Part shown: in pieces, positions 26,159 through 34,485 of the stretch
Numbering within the stretch: the first letter of the stretch is position 1
How the letters are laid out: each line of letters begins with the position of its first letter
Assembly: GCF_002162135.1 (NCBI RefSeq)
Contig: NZ_CP021382.1
Location: forward strand, 4,524,001 to 4,588,000
DNA: 64,000 nt
Source: Cellvibrio sp. PSBB006
GTDB lineage: Bacteria > Pseudomonadota > Gammaproteobacteria > Pseudomonadales > Cellvibrionaceae
Direction: 5' to 3'
Made by a program: the position numbers and the translations under genes
Notes under the pieces: generated by a model
The model's input: the letters and a program-made list of their open reading frames with translations, nothing else
What the model was told of the DNA's origin: nothing
Database searches by the model: none

Positions 26159-27124
26159 TCAAAGCCACTTTTTATAAGCAAACCAACCAAAACCGGCTGC
26201 GACCAGTAACATGGTTCCCCATGCATAAAAATAGCCGTATTGCATCCGCAGTTCAGGCATGTTTTCGAAGTTCATGCCGTAGATGCCGGCAATAAAGGTG
26301 AGGGGGACAAAGATTGCCGTAATAACGGTCAACACCTTCATGGTGTTGTTTAGCATGTGTGAAGAAATGGAAAGATAACCTTCAATCAGGTCGCCGCAGA
26401 TTTCATAGTACATCGTGCACAAGCCATGTAAGCGTTCGCAACGTTCGAATAAATCCTGTAGCGCGTGCTCGATGTCGCCATCCTCATCAATCCATGCCTG
26501 GGGAATGTTTTTCAGTAAGTTCGTGGCGAGGCGTTCGTGATAACTGAAGATACGTTTTAGTTTGCGCAAACGGGATTTGTAGGCGATCAGTTCGCGCATG
26601 GTTTCGTCGTTGGGCCGTTCCTGCATGCAATCTTCCAGCTCATTCAGGTTGGGCTCAAAAGCAAGGATGGCTTCCAGGTAGCGCCCCACGGAATAGTGCA
26701 TCGCGCTGATGGCAATCAGTGCAGGACTCCGGAGTAAATTATCTTTGGCGGCCATCTCCCACCCATGACGCACGCCGGTGGATGGCCGCGGATGACAACT
26801 GATGACGGAACGCTCGCCGACAAACAGGGCAATCGTCATCTGCTCAATCGTCAGATCTTCGTTAAATTGGGTAATGCCGCGATATAAAATTAATGTATGG
26901 TCTTCGAACGCTTCTGTTTTGGGCGGGTGACGAAAACGTTGTACATCTTCAATCGCCAGCGGGTGGCAGTCGAGTGACTCAAGCATCCTGCGCTCGTCTT
27001 CCAGTGATTCGCCTTCCAGATCAATCCAGATATAAGCGCCGGCGTCGGCCTGCCAGAGAGGGATTTGTTCCGCGCCTCCCTGCGTTAGCGTTCCTTCTGC
27101 CGTCAGCAGTTGAGTTTTAATCAT
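26159..27124 (-). CDS. corA: CorA-family divalent cation transporter
   Basis: A 321-aa inner-membrane channel of the CorA Mg2+/Co2+ family. The large cytoplasmic N-terminal domain (about 1-260, with IEDVQRFRHPPKTEAF) and the long stalk helix lead to two C-terminal membrane helices with the selectivity motif YGMNFENMP between them. The GMN signature excludes most unrelated families. ZntB-type zinc transporters share the fold, but GMN with a following N-x-P favours Mg2+ transport. It stands 18 bp downstream of the RimK-like gene on the same strand and may be co-transcribed with it. Confidence 0.92.
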   Translation of the reverse strand: MIKTQLLTAEGTLTQGGAEQIPLWQADAGAYIWIDLEGESLEDERRMLESLDCHPLAIEDVQRFRHPPKTEAFEDHTLILYRGITQFNEDLTIEQMTIALFVGERSVISCHPRPSTGVRHGWEMAAKDNLLRSPALIAISAMHYSVGRYLEAILAFEPNLNELEDCMQERPNDETMRELIAYKSRLRKLKRIFSYHERLATNLLKNIPQAWIDEDGDIEHALQDLFERCERLHGLCTMYYEICGDLIEGYLSISSHMLNNTMKVLTVITAIFVPLTFIAGIYGMNFENMPELRMQYGYFYAWGTMLLVAAGFGWFAYKKWL

Positions 27125-27142
27125 CGTGTTTTCCTTATAGCG

Positions 27143-28636
27143 TTAAATCGACAACTCTTCTTTCAGGTGGCGAATCTTCTGTACACGGTGAATAAATTCT
27201 TGCAGGATCATATGGTAAAGCTCATCACCGATAAATTCATCTTCTACCCCTGCATCAATACTGGGGTTGTCGTTGATCTCGATAACCACCACCCGATCTT
27301 TCAATTGCTTCAGGTCAACACCGTAAAGCCCGTTGCCGATCATGCTGGCTGCTTTAATGGCTGTGCTGATTACCGCCTTGGGTACTTCATAGGTCGGCAT
27401 GGTGACAAAGCCACCGGACGGGTCAGTTTTGTTATTGTGATCGTAGATTTGCCAGTGATCGCGTGCCATAAAATACTTGCACGCATACAAGGGCTTGCCA
27501 TTCAGTACGCCGACGCGCCAATCGAAATCGGTATAAACAAATTCCTGTGCAAGCAGCAAGGCAGAGTGTTTCAGTAATTCGGCCACACCTTGATCCAGCG
27601 CGGCGCGATCAGCGGCTTTAACCATGCCGCGCGAAAATGAACCATCAGGAATTTTCAGAATCAGGGGAAAGCCCAGTTCATCCGCGATTTTATCGAGAAT
27701 CACTGGCGACTGATTGGAGATCAAGCGCGTCTTGGGTGTTGGAATCCCGCGCGTAGCAAACAGATCGGCCAGATAAACTTTGTTGGTGCAACGAATGATG
27801 GATTGTGGATCATCCATCACTGCCAGCCCTTCCGCTTCGGCACGGCAGGCAAATTGAAATGTGTGATGATTGATGTTGGTTGTTTCGCGGATAAACAACA
27901 TGTCGTATTCCGGCAACTTGCGAATATCCTTGCGCCCGATAAAGTCCACCTGTATTCCGAGTTTGCTGCCGATCTTGACAAACTTCTTTAATGCTTTGTC
28001 ATCGCTGGGCGGCAAGGGATCGTCAGGACTAACCAGGATGGCCATGTCGTAGCGGCTGATCTTCTGCGCCTTTTGCTTGCGCCACAGTTGCGCACTGAAG
28101 TGATCGAGCGCGTTGGCAAAGGCTTCCTGTTCCGCGTCCTGTTTCAAGCTGTGTAGGGCGGTCACCTTTAAGCTGCTTACTCGCCAACTGCCATCCCATT
28201 CCAGTTCCGCGCGCATAATGGGGCAGGGTTGCTGCTCAAAAAGTTCGCGCGCCAGTTTTTGCAGCTCCGGTACACTGCTTTCGCCAAAGAATATCCAAAA
28301 AGCCAGTTTCGGTTCTTCGCGCGACGCCAGTTTTTTCAGGAATTTTTCAGATTGGCTGTGTAAGTGTTCCTGAATAATTGCGAAGGAGTGCTGGTTGCGC
28401 AGATCGTTGAGTGTCTTGACCGAAGGAATAACCGAATGCCCGCGTGCCTCAGCTAGTAGTGAACAATAATAGCCTTTGCTCAGGTAGCCGAATTTACGAC
28501 ACAGGTTGATGACGCGGGTACGGTTGGTTTTGGTGGTGCTGAGTTGCAGATAATTGTCGAAAGTGATGACATGCTCGCTGGGAAAATAGGGCGCCCAGTC
28601 CTGTTCAGATTCAACCACAATTAACAGACGCGACAT
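27143..28636 (-). CDS. RLAN-domain RimK-like ATP-grasp ligase
   Basis: A 497-aa protein. An N-terminal RLAN domain (RimK-like ATP-grasp N-terminal, about 1-180; MSRLLIVVESEQDW and GYYCSLLAEARGHSVIP) leads to an ATP-grasp domain (about 290-480) with IIRCTNKVYLADLF, PLILKIPDGSFSRGM, the YKFFMA-like CKYFMARDHW and the metal-binding VVVIEINDNP. ATP-grasp ligases of this type join an amino acid to a carboxylate; RimK itself adds glutamates to ribosomal protein S6. The RLAN subgroup is widespread in Pseudomonas-like bacteria but its substrate is not established. It lies upstream of corA on the same strand. Confidence 0.85.
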   Translation of the reverse strand: MSRLLIVVESEQDWAPYFPSEHVITFDNYLQLSTTKTNRTRVINLCRKFGYLSKGYYCSLLAEARGHSVIPSVKTLNDLRNQHSFAIIQEHLHSQSEKFLKKLASREEPKLAFWIFFGESSVPELQKLARELFEQQPCPIMRAELEWDGSWRVSSLKVTALHSLKQDAEQEAFANALDHFSAQLWRKQKAQKISRYDMAILVSPDDPLPPSDDKALKKFVKIGSKLGIQVDFIGRKDIRKLPEYDMLFIRETTNINHHTFQFACRAEAEGLAVMDDPQSIIRCTNKVYLADLFATRGIPTPKTRLISNQSPVILDKIADELGFPLILKIPDGSFSRGMVKAADRAALDQGVAELLKHSALLLAQEFVYTDFDWRVGVLNGKPLYACKYFMARDHWQIYDHNNKTDPSGGFVTMPTYEVPKAVISTAIKAASMIGNGLYGVDLKQLKDRVVVIEINDNPSIDAGVEDEFIGDELYHMILQEFIHRVQKIRHLKEELSI

Positions 28637-28767
28637 TGAGAATTTAACCTCTCCATTAAAAATCTATGCTGTTTAGCTTAGCGGCTTTTAGCGTGGCTGC
28701 CAGTGTCTCAATCAGTTTTATTCTGTATTGGCGTTCACATTCTTTGGTGTTGCGTAAGTTGCGTAAG

Positions 28768-29541
28768 TTAATGACTGAGACTGCGACCGCCATCCACAGT
28801 AATGATTTGACCGGTGATGTAGGGCGCGTCCTGAACCAGGAACTTAACAGTTCGGGCGATATCATCAGGACCGCCGCTGCGCGCCAGCGGAACTTTTTGC
28901 AGTATGTCCTGTTGCTTTGATTCATCCGGAGCATTTTCCTGTTCTGGCCACAGTATGGCGCCCGGTGCAATGCCGTTGACCCGCACCCGGGGAGCGAGTT
29001 CCCGCGCGAGGGATTTGGTGAGCATCACATTGCCCGCTTTGGCTGCACAGTAAATCGGATGCTGTTTGAGTGGACGGTCAGCATGAATATCGGCAATGTT
29101 AATGATGCAACCTCCGCGCTGCTGCAATTCCGGCGCAAACGCCTGGGCAAGAAAAAACGGTGCTTTCAGATTGCTGTTCATCAAATCGTTCCACTGCGAT
29201 TCGCTGGCATCCGCTAACGGCGTTGGAAAAAAACTGGATGCATTATTCACGAGCACATCGAGGCGCTGCCATTGCTGTAAAACCTTATGGGCCAGTTGCT
29301 GAATCTCTGCAAGATGGTTTAAATCTGCCGCGAGCGCAATCACTGAATTCGGGTGTTGTTCATTCAGCTTATTCGCGAGTGACCTGGCATCAGCAGCCGA
29401 GTGGCGATAATGCAGCACGATGTTGTACCCAGCGTTATGCAAGGTTTCCGCAATTGCGGCACCAATGCGTCGCGCACCACCGGTGATCAGCGCGACGGGC
29501 CGTGAAGAAGAATTTGATTGAATAGATGAATGATCTTGCAT
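28768..29541 (-). CDS. Pteridine reductase, short-chain dehydrogenase family
   Basis: A 257-aa NADPH-dependent SDR. The cofactor motif TGGARRIG near residue 19, with the Arg-Arg typical of PTR1/FolM-type pteridine reductases, is followed by NNASSFFPT (the NAG-like motif), the catalytic Tyr and Lys in YCAAKAG and the C-terminal GQIITVDGG. It would reduce dihydrobiopterin/dihydrofolate, which suits the nearby folB-folK genes. It is translated from the same strand as cca, with its start 6 bp after the cca stop, so the two form an operon. A general SDR role cannot be excluded, but the GGARRIG motif makes pteridine reductase the best call. Confidence 0.87.
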   Translation of the reverse strand: MQDHSSIQSNSSSRPVALITGGARRIGAAIAETLHNAGYNIVLHYRHSAADARSLANKLNEQHPNSVIALAADLNHLAEIQQLAHKVLQQWQRLDVLVNNASSFFPTPLADASESQWNDLMNSNLKAPFFLAQAFAPELQQRGGCIINIADIHADRPLKQHPIYCAAKAGNVMLTKSLARELAPRVRVNGIAPGAILWPEQENAPDESKQQDILQKVPLARSGGPDDIARTVKFLVQDAPYITGQIITVDGGRSLSH

Positions 29542-29547
29542 AATTCT

Positions 29548-30765
29548 TTAGTCTTTTATCTGGCTGCGCATGTCATGAATTTTGGCTAACCGCTGCTGAT
29601 CCAGTTCGTCACCAAAGGCTTTACCTGTTAACCCTTTTGCTGTAATGGCTTTGAGATCAATCGACTGGCAAGCCCGTAGAATTTCGCGTACATAATTCGC
29701 TTGTGGATAATCTGCCAAGGTGGTGTTGTCGCTGCGGGCGATCGCTTCGCAACACAGCAGAAAATTGTCGAAACGTTGCGGACGTCGAAAGGCATCGGTG
29801 CGCACGAGTAAGTTTAATAAAACGTCCGGTTCCAGTTCGCGTGCGTTGTGGCTGCGGGCGTGAAACTCTGCCACGATTAAAGCTAATTCTCGATAATCTT
29901 TCGGTGCTGCAATACGTTCGCAAAGATGGTGTATTGCAGAGGACTTATGCAAACTGTCATCTGCTGCTCCGCTGTGCTCATTCAACGGATGCAGCAAGGT
30001 GGCAAAGCGAGCAATGGCTTCAGGACTGAGTCGGCTTGCCTGTTGCAAACTCACCAATGCATGCGAACCGGCATTGTTATCTTTCTGTGAAGCATTATTC
30101 ATATCTTGATGGATAGGAACAGAAAACAGCCGATCCAGTTCAGGCAGGACACACGCAAGCGCCCCGCAGTCGCGCAGAACGTGAATAAAAATATCCGGCG
30201 ACCTTTCTCCCAGTGCGCGTTGCGTCTCCTTCCAGACTCGCTCCGCCACCAGATGATTTGCTTCACCGCTGACAACCATTGCATGCATCAACGCCAGGGT
30301 TTCTTGTGCAACCCGAAAGCCCAGGTGATGATAACGGGCGGCAAAACGGGCGATACGCAGAATGCGTACCGGGTCTTCCGCAAAGGCGGGGGAAACATGA
30401 CGGAGGATTTTTTGTTCCAGGTCCCGCCGGCCGTTGTAGGGATCAATGATATTGCCTTGCTCGTCTTCAGCGATGGCATTGATGGTGAGATCCCGGCGGC
30501 GCAGATCCTCTTCCAGCGTAATGTCTTCCGCGCAATAAAAGGTAAAGCCAGCGTAACCGTGACCGGTCTTACGTTCTGTGCGCGCCAGCGCATATTCTTC
30601 GCGGGTTTGTGGATGCAGGAAGACAGGGAAGTCTTTGCCAACGGGGATGAACCCTTGCTCTTCCATGGTCTTCGGGTTGGCACCGACTATAACCCAATCT
30701 TTTTCGCTGGACGGGTAGCCAAGTAATTTGTCACGGACGGCGCCGCCGACCAAAAAAGTTTTCAT
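29548..30765 (-). CDS. cca: CCA tRNA nucleotidyltransferase
   Basis: Adds or repairs the 3'-terminal CCA of tRNAs. The 405-aa class II enzyme starts MKTFLVGGAVRDKLLG (nucleotidyltransferase G-G-A-V-R-D signature). It has the catalytic RRDLTINAIA motif at about 90-100, the base-selecting EDPVRILRIARFAARY motif and a C-terminal helical domain. It lacks an extended HD-type region as in E. coli CCA, though a histidine-containing segment is present in the middle. It is grouped with tsaD-folB-folK in many Gammaproteobacteria, as here. Confidence 0.96.
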   Translation of the reverse strand: MKTFLVGGAVRDKLLGYPSSEKDWVIVGANPKTMEEQGFIPVGKDFPVFLHPQTREEYALARTERKTGHGYAGFTFYCAEDITLEEDLRRRDLTINAIAEDEQGNIIDPYNGRRDLEQKILRHVSPAFAEDPVRILRIARFAARYHHLGFRVAQETLALMHAMVVSGEANHLVAERVWKETQRALGERSPDIFIHVLRDCGALACVLPELDRLFSVPIHQDMNNASQKDNNAGSHALVSLQQASRLSPEAIARFATLLHPLNEHSGAADDSLHKSSAIHHLCERIAAPKDYRELALIVAEFHARSHNARELEPDVLLNLLVRTDAFRRPQRFDNFLLCCEAIARSDNTTLADYPQANYVREILRACQSIDLKAITAKGLTGKAFGDELDQQRLAKIHDMRSQIKD

Positions 30766-30837
30766 AGGGATTCAAGCTAAACGTATGGGAGCCCGATGCA
30801 GGCTCTTTTTATAAAGGTGTTGTATCGTCGGGTCTTT

Positions 30838-30907
30838 CTACAGGTTGAGACTCTCTACTGGTTGGGTCTCTCTACGGGTTGAGACTCTCTACTGATTGCG
30901 TCACTCT
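30838..30907. repeat. Four-copy 17-bp tandem repeat
   Basis: Units at 30838-30854, 30855-30871 and 30872-30888 are 17 bp each and share CTAC-x-GGTTG-x-G-x-CTCT. A fourth, longer unit of 19 bp covers 30889-30907. This is a small minisatellite upstream of cca on its 5' side. There are no spacers, so it is not CRISPR. Confidence 0.8.
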
Positions 30908-30932
30908 ACTGTAAGTATCCGGGAAATCATAG

Positions 30933-30961
30933 TTGTTATCCTGACTGCTTTCCTTTAAAGT
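30933..30961 (+). promoter_or_regulatory. Candidate sigma-70 promoter of a short transcript
   Basis: TTGTTA (30933-30938) and TAAAGT (30956-30961) are spaced 17 bp. The -10 element matches four of six consensus bases. It would start a transcript near 30968 that includes the small frame at 30993 and ends at the terminator at 31105-31138. Confidence 0.4.
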
Positions 30962-30992
30962 CGATGTTCATTTCATTTATTATTTATTGAAT

Positions 30993-31085
30993 ATGTCTGT
31001 CATTAAATCCGCTCTACGAATTCGCGCACCGCATGTCGTCCTTTGGGTGGCACGCGCGTTATCGTTTGCGGAGTTTGATGAATAG
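30993..31085 (+). CDS. Possible 30-residue small protein
   Basis: ATG 30993 opens a 30-codon frame encoding a basic peptide that starts MSVIKSALRIRAPHVVLWV and ends EFDE. It ends 20 bp before a strong rho-independent terminator and lies downstream of a plausible promoter, so a discrete transcript of about 170 nt is likely. There is no convincing Shine-Dalgarno sequence, and I do not recognise the peptide. The transcript may equally be a small RNA. Confidence 0.35.
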   Translation: MSVIKSALRIRAPHVVLWVARALSFAEFDE

Positions 31086-31104
31086 TCTTAACACTTTTTC
31101 AACA

Positions 31105-31138
31105 AAGGCCGCAGCGAGATCTCCCTGCGGCCTTTTTT
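31105..31138 (+). terminator. Rho-independent terminator
   Basis: A perfect 10-bp stem (AAGGCCGCAG at 31105-31114 with CTGCGGCCTT at 31125-31134) is followed by a T-run on the plus strand. No annotated rightward gene precedes it, which points to the short transcript described at 30933-31085. Confidence 0.88.
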
Positions 31139-31204
31139 ATTGTTGATAGAAAATTCCCGGGGCCAGCTAATCGCGTCGCTGCATCAATGATAAGGAGCTT
31201 TATC

Positions 31205-32146
31205 GTGGCAGTTTTTTTGGCGTATGTTTTGGTGGTGCTCATCTGGGCAACAACCCCCTTGGCTATTCAATGGAGTAGCGACAGTATCAGTTTTATTGCG
31301 GCGGCCTTGTCGCGCATGATGATAGCTGTGGCATTTGCGTTGCCGATCCTGTTTGCCTTGCGTCGGCGGTTGTTTCCGCCCGGCGCCTGGAAAGTTTATC
31401 TGGCAGGATCTATTGGCATTTTTCCCAATATGCCGATTGTGTACTGGTCGGCCCAATTTATTCCGTCGGGATTGGTGGCGGTGATTTTCGCTATGTCCCC
31501 CTTCGTTACCGGCGTGCTGTCGTTGTTGATCCTGCGTGAAAATCCTTTCACGGTGCGGCGAGTTTTGGCTTTGATCATGGCGCTGGCAGGTTTGTCGGTT
31601 ATTTTTTACGGCCAGTTGCGTATTGATCATCAGGGGCTTTATGGCATCGCCGGCATTCTGTTGTCCTGTGTGCTGTTCAGTTTCAGCAGTGTTTTGATGA
31701 AACGCCTTAATGAAAGCACAGAAGCCTTCGCGCAAATGACGGGCTCGTTATTATTTTCATTGCCGGGGTTGGTATTCACCTGGTGGTGGCTGGATGGCCA
31801 GTTACCGACAAACCTGTCGGATAAAACCCTGGGTGGGGTGGTCTATCTGGCGATCTTTGGTTCCCTGTTAGGTTATACGCTGTTTTTCTTTATCCTGAAG
31901 CGCTTGTCCGCCAGTGTGGTATCGCTGGTCACCTTGATGACGCCGTTGCTGGCGATGTTGCTGGGAGTCTGGATCGCCGATGAGCGTTTCACTTTTCAGT
32001 TATTGCTTGGCGTGGGTATGGTGATTTTGGCATTGCTGTTGTACATCGACATAGGATTGGTCCGGCTATACGAAACATGCTCCAATGCGATACGTCGATT
32101 GCGAGGCGAGATTCTTACTCGCCAACCGCCCGCGCAGCTGCCGTGA
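31205..32146 (+). CDS. EamA/DMT-family transporter
   Basis: A 313-aa inner-membrane transporter with ten hydrophobic helices and two EamA repeats. The second half of each repeat is marked by IFPNMPIVYWSAQFIPSG (first) and FGSLLGYTLFFFILKRLS (second). Start GTG 31205 is preferred because AAGGAG lies 7 bases upstream; an ATG at 31187 would place that site inside the gene. The family exports amino acids, nucleobases or other small metabolites; the substrate cannot be read from sequence. It is followed by a hairpin (TGCCCGAC/GTCGGGCA at 32153-32172) without a T-run. Confidence 0.88.
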   Translation: MAVFLAYVLVVLIWATTPLAIQWSSDSISFIAAALSRMMIAVAFALPILFALRRRLFPPGAWKVYLAGSIGIFPNMPIVYWSAQFIPSGLVAVIFAMSPFVTGVLSLLILRENPFTVRRVLALIMALAGLSVIFYGQLRIDHQGLYGIAGILLSCVLFSFSSVLMKRLNESTEAFAQMTGSLLFSLPGLVFTWWWLDGQLPTNLSDKTLGGVVYLAIFGSLLGYTLFFFILKRLSASVVSLVTLMTPLLAMLLGVWIADERFTFQLLLGVGMVILALLLYIDIGLVRLYETCSNAIRRLRGEILTRQPPAQLP

Positions 32147-32528
32147 GATTAATGCCCGACTTAGGTCGGGCAGCTTCCCCCGAATCTTTCGATTTTGTGC
32201 GCTATGCCGGTGTTTTAGCCTGTTAAACGTCATTTCTGTCAGTTTTTATAGCTTTTTCTCCAGCCTTTTTATCGAAGTCATCTTTTTGCTCGGTTTTGGT
32301 GCTTTGTGCCTGCGGTGCAACCGATTTTCTGCATCATTATTGTGCGCTGAGGTGTTTTTATATCGGTATGCCATCTTGTATTCATCTTCTATCTTTTTGA
32401 TTTATATGTAAAAAACAAAGTTGGCTTGGTAACTGCAATATTCGGGGCAAGCTAGTTCGGAATCATATCGACAGCTGCCTCAACAAAGAAACGGCTTTAC
32501 CAATACCTAAAACCTAGAGGAAGAACTC
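32147..32528. other. Gap before the porin gene
   Basis: Apart from the hairpin at 32153-32172 following the transporter gene, this 382-bp stretch is pyrimidine-rich, with long T and C runs, and leads to GAGGA seven bases before the porin ATG. A long leader upstream of the porin gene is possible. I see no gene or recognised riboswitch. Confidence 0.45.
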
Positions 32529-33218
32529 ATGAAGATGAAACAAAAATTTTTGGCCGGCGCTATCGCTCTTTCAGCTCTGGCTTCCACCGCTGTAATCCCG
32601 GCTGCCAATGCAGTTGAGGTGTCTGCATCGGTAGGTGCTTCTAACATGTACTACTGGCGTGGTTATGACCTGGGCGGTAGTGCTGCGATCATTGGTGATG
32701 TTAATGTCAGCTCCAATGGTTTCTTCGCAGGGGTGTGGGCATCATCGGGTGATGAAGTATTGGGCAGTGAATATGACATCTACGCTGGATATTCAGGTAG
32801 TGCCGGTGATTTTAGTTACGGTGTAAGTTTTGTTTCTTACATTTATCCCAATCCCCAATCAGGTGATGTTGCTGAACCAGTAAGCCCTGGCGATTACGTT
32901 GAAGTTGTTCCGTTCATTGGTTTCGGTCCCTTCAAAGTAACTTACTATGACGCGATCAATGCAGATCATGATTCATTCTCTGAAGATTACAGCTATGTGA
33001 CTGCTGAATTGAATTTCGAGAAGTTTGGTCTGAAGTACGGTCAGCATATGCTCGACGATGCTGGTTCAGGCAGTATTGATGGCGTGTCTCACATCGATGC
33101 TACTTACAAATTCAACGACAAATTGAGTTTCACTTTGGGTCAAATCGTTGATGACAACGATGGTGGTGCTCCGGACGAAACCAATTTTGTTGTAACCCTC
33201 TCTCTGCCGATTGAATAA
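32529..33218 (+). CDS. TorF-family putative porin
   Basis: A 229-aa outer-membrane protein. The signal peptide MKMKQKFLAGAIALSALAS runs to a PAANA cleavage site. The mature part begins VEVSASVGASNMYYWRGYDL, the hallmark of the TIGR02001/TorF family of putative porins, and contains alternating beta strands ending in VVTLSLPIE. GAGGA precedes the ATG at a good distance. The gene is monocistronic and ends in a clear terminator. These proteins are abundant in many marine and soil Gammaproteobacteria; their solutes are unknown. Confidence 0.86.
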   Translation: MKMKQKFLAGAIALSALASTAVIPAANAVEVSASVGASNMYYWRGYDLGGSAAIIGDVNVSSNGFFAGVWASSGDEVLGSEYDIYAGYSGSAGDFSYGVSFVSYIYPNPQSGDVAEPVSPGDYVEVVPFIGFGPFKVTYYDAINADHDSFSEDYSYVTAELNFEKFGLKYGQHMLDDAGSGSIDGVSHIDATYKFNDKLSFTLGQIVDDNDGGAPDETNFVVTLSLPIE

Positions 33219-33244
33219 GTTTTACCTTATTTGTATAGAGCATT

Positions 33245-33267
33245 AAGGCAAGCGCAAGCTTGCCTTT
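33245..33267 (+). terminator. Porin gene terminator
   Basis: AAGGCAAGC and GCTTGCCTT form a 9-bp stem around a short GCAA-containing loop, 27 bp after the porin stop codon, followed by TTCTTATTT. Confidence 0.8.
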
Positions 33268-33400
33268 CTTATTTCTGCCGCGCGAATAACTTTTCTTCTC
33301 TTTATTTTTCCTGTGAACATCCTTTGTTAAATCAGTATGATGAGCACCTTCCAAGGCTTATCTACCTGACATTTATTATTCAAGGGACACAGGAATCAAG

Positions 33401-34447
33401 ATGACTTCATCCCAGCAGCGGGCTGATCGCCCTCATATCCTCGTCACCGGTGGTGCCGGTTTTATCGGCAGCCATGTCTGTGTTGAATTGATCGCCAATG
33501 GTTATTTGCCTGTGGTGGTTGACAACCTTTGCAACAGCAAGCCCGAAGCGCTTAAGCGAGTGGCGGCTATTACCGGCGTGGAGCCGGTGTTTTATGAAGT
33601 GGATATCAATGACAAGGCACGGATGCGTGAGGTATTCGCCGCACATTCTATTGCGGCGGTGATGCATTTTGCCGGTCTGAAAGCCGTGGGCGAATCCAGC
33701 CAGATTCCAATGAAATATTATCGGTACAACGTAGCCGGTACGCTTTCGTTGACGGAAGTCATGGAGGAATTCGGGGTGTGGAAGCTGATTTTCAGCTCCT
33801 CCGCTACGGTGTACGGCGATCCGGTCAGTGTGCCTATTGACGAAAGTTTTGCCACCTCGGCGACCAATCCTTACGGGCGCAGCAAATTGATAGTGGAAGA
33901 GATCCTGCGCGATATCGCCAATGCGCCGGACAGTGACTGGAACATCTCCCTGCTGCGCTATTTCAACCCGGTCGGTGCCCATGAAAGCGGCATGATCGGC
34001 GAAGATCCTGCGGGTATTCCTAATAACCTGCTGCCTTATGTGGCACAGGTCGCCATCGGAAAATTGAAAGAACTCAGTGTCTTCGGTGATGACTACAACA
34101 CGGTGGACGGTACCGGTGTCCGCGATTACATCCACGTGGTCGACCTGGCCCAAGGCCATGTAGCGGCATTGAAAGGGCTGGATAATGTTGGCGCCGGTTG
34201 CCGTGCTTACAACCTCGGAACCGGGAGCGGTTATTCGGTCTTACAGATGGTGAAGGCTTTTGAGGCGGCGAGTGGGCGCAAAGTGCCTTACCGGGTTGCG
34301 CCGCGCCGTCCGGGGGATATCGCCAGTTGCTATGCCAATGCGGATAAGGCGAAGAAAGAGTTGGGCTGGGAAGCACATCTCGATTTGCCGCGTATGATGC
34401 AGGATGCCTGGCGTTGGCAACAGCAGAATCCGAACGGTTACGAATGA
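33401..34447 (+). CDS. galE: UDP-glucose 4-epimerase GalE
   Basis: A 348-aa SDR-extended epimerase interconverting UDP-glucose and UDP-galactose (and possibly the N-acetyl forms). The NAD-binding GGAGFIGSH near residue 17, [10 protein letters not shown] with catalytic Ser, the YxxxK pair in NPYGRSK, and [12 protein letters not shown] are all present. Further typical blocks are [17 protein letters not shown] and [11 protein letters not shown]. Full length. It follows the porin gene on the same strand but has its own upstream region. It supplies galactose residues for envelope polysaccharides and joins the galactose released by GH36-type enzymes to central metabolism. Confidence 0.96.
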   Translation: MTSSQQRADRPHILVTGGAGFIGSHVCVELIANGYLPVVVDNLCNSKPEALKRVAAITGVEPVFYEVDINDKARMREVFAAHSIAAVMHFAGLKAVGESSQIPMKYYRYNVAGTLSLTEVMEEFGVWKLIFSSSATVYGDPVSVPIDESFATSATNPYGRSKLIVEEILRDIANAPDSDWNISLLRYFNPVGAHESGMIGEDPAGIPNNLLPYVAQVAIGKLKELSVFGDDYNTVDGTGVRDYIHVVDLAQGHVAALKGLDNVGAGCRAYNLGTGSGYSVLQMVKAFEAASGRKVPYRVAPRRPGDIASCYANADKAKKELGWEAHLDLPRMMQDAWRWQQQNPNGYE

Positions 34448-34485
34448 TGAAAATAGTGTACAGATAACGGGTAGATGGGGCGTTT

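Larger units (their letters stand above)
30766..31204. other. Gene-free gap with a tandem repeat and a possible short transcript
   Basis: Between cca and the EamA gene lie a 17-bp minisatellite (30838-30907), a sigma-70-like promoter, a 30-codon frame and a strong terminator. These elements are listed separately. No long gene fits. Confidence 0.6.

Noticed and set aside
27110..27577. Plus-strand frame opposite the RLAN-RimK gene
   Set aside because: It is a shadow of the ATP-grasp domain and has no ribosome binding site.
30838..30907. CRISPR-like repeat array
   Set aside because: Units are directly abutting, with no spacers, and are 17 bp. This is a minisatellite.
31187..31204. ATG 31187 as EamA start
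   Set aside because: AAGGAG at 31192-31197 would then be inside the gene; GTG 31205 is at proper distance from it.
32085..32411. 108-codon frame between the EamA and porin genes
   Set aside because: It overlaps the EamA 3' end in another frame, is rich in Phe/Cys from T-rich DNA, and has no start signal.
33407..34159. 250-codon minus-strand frame opposite galE
   Set aside because: It lies wholly within galE, whose motifs are complete; the antisense product has no recognisable family.
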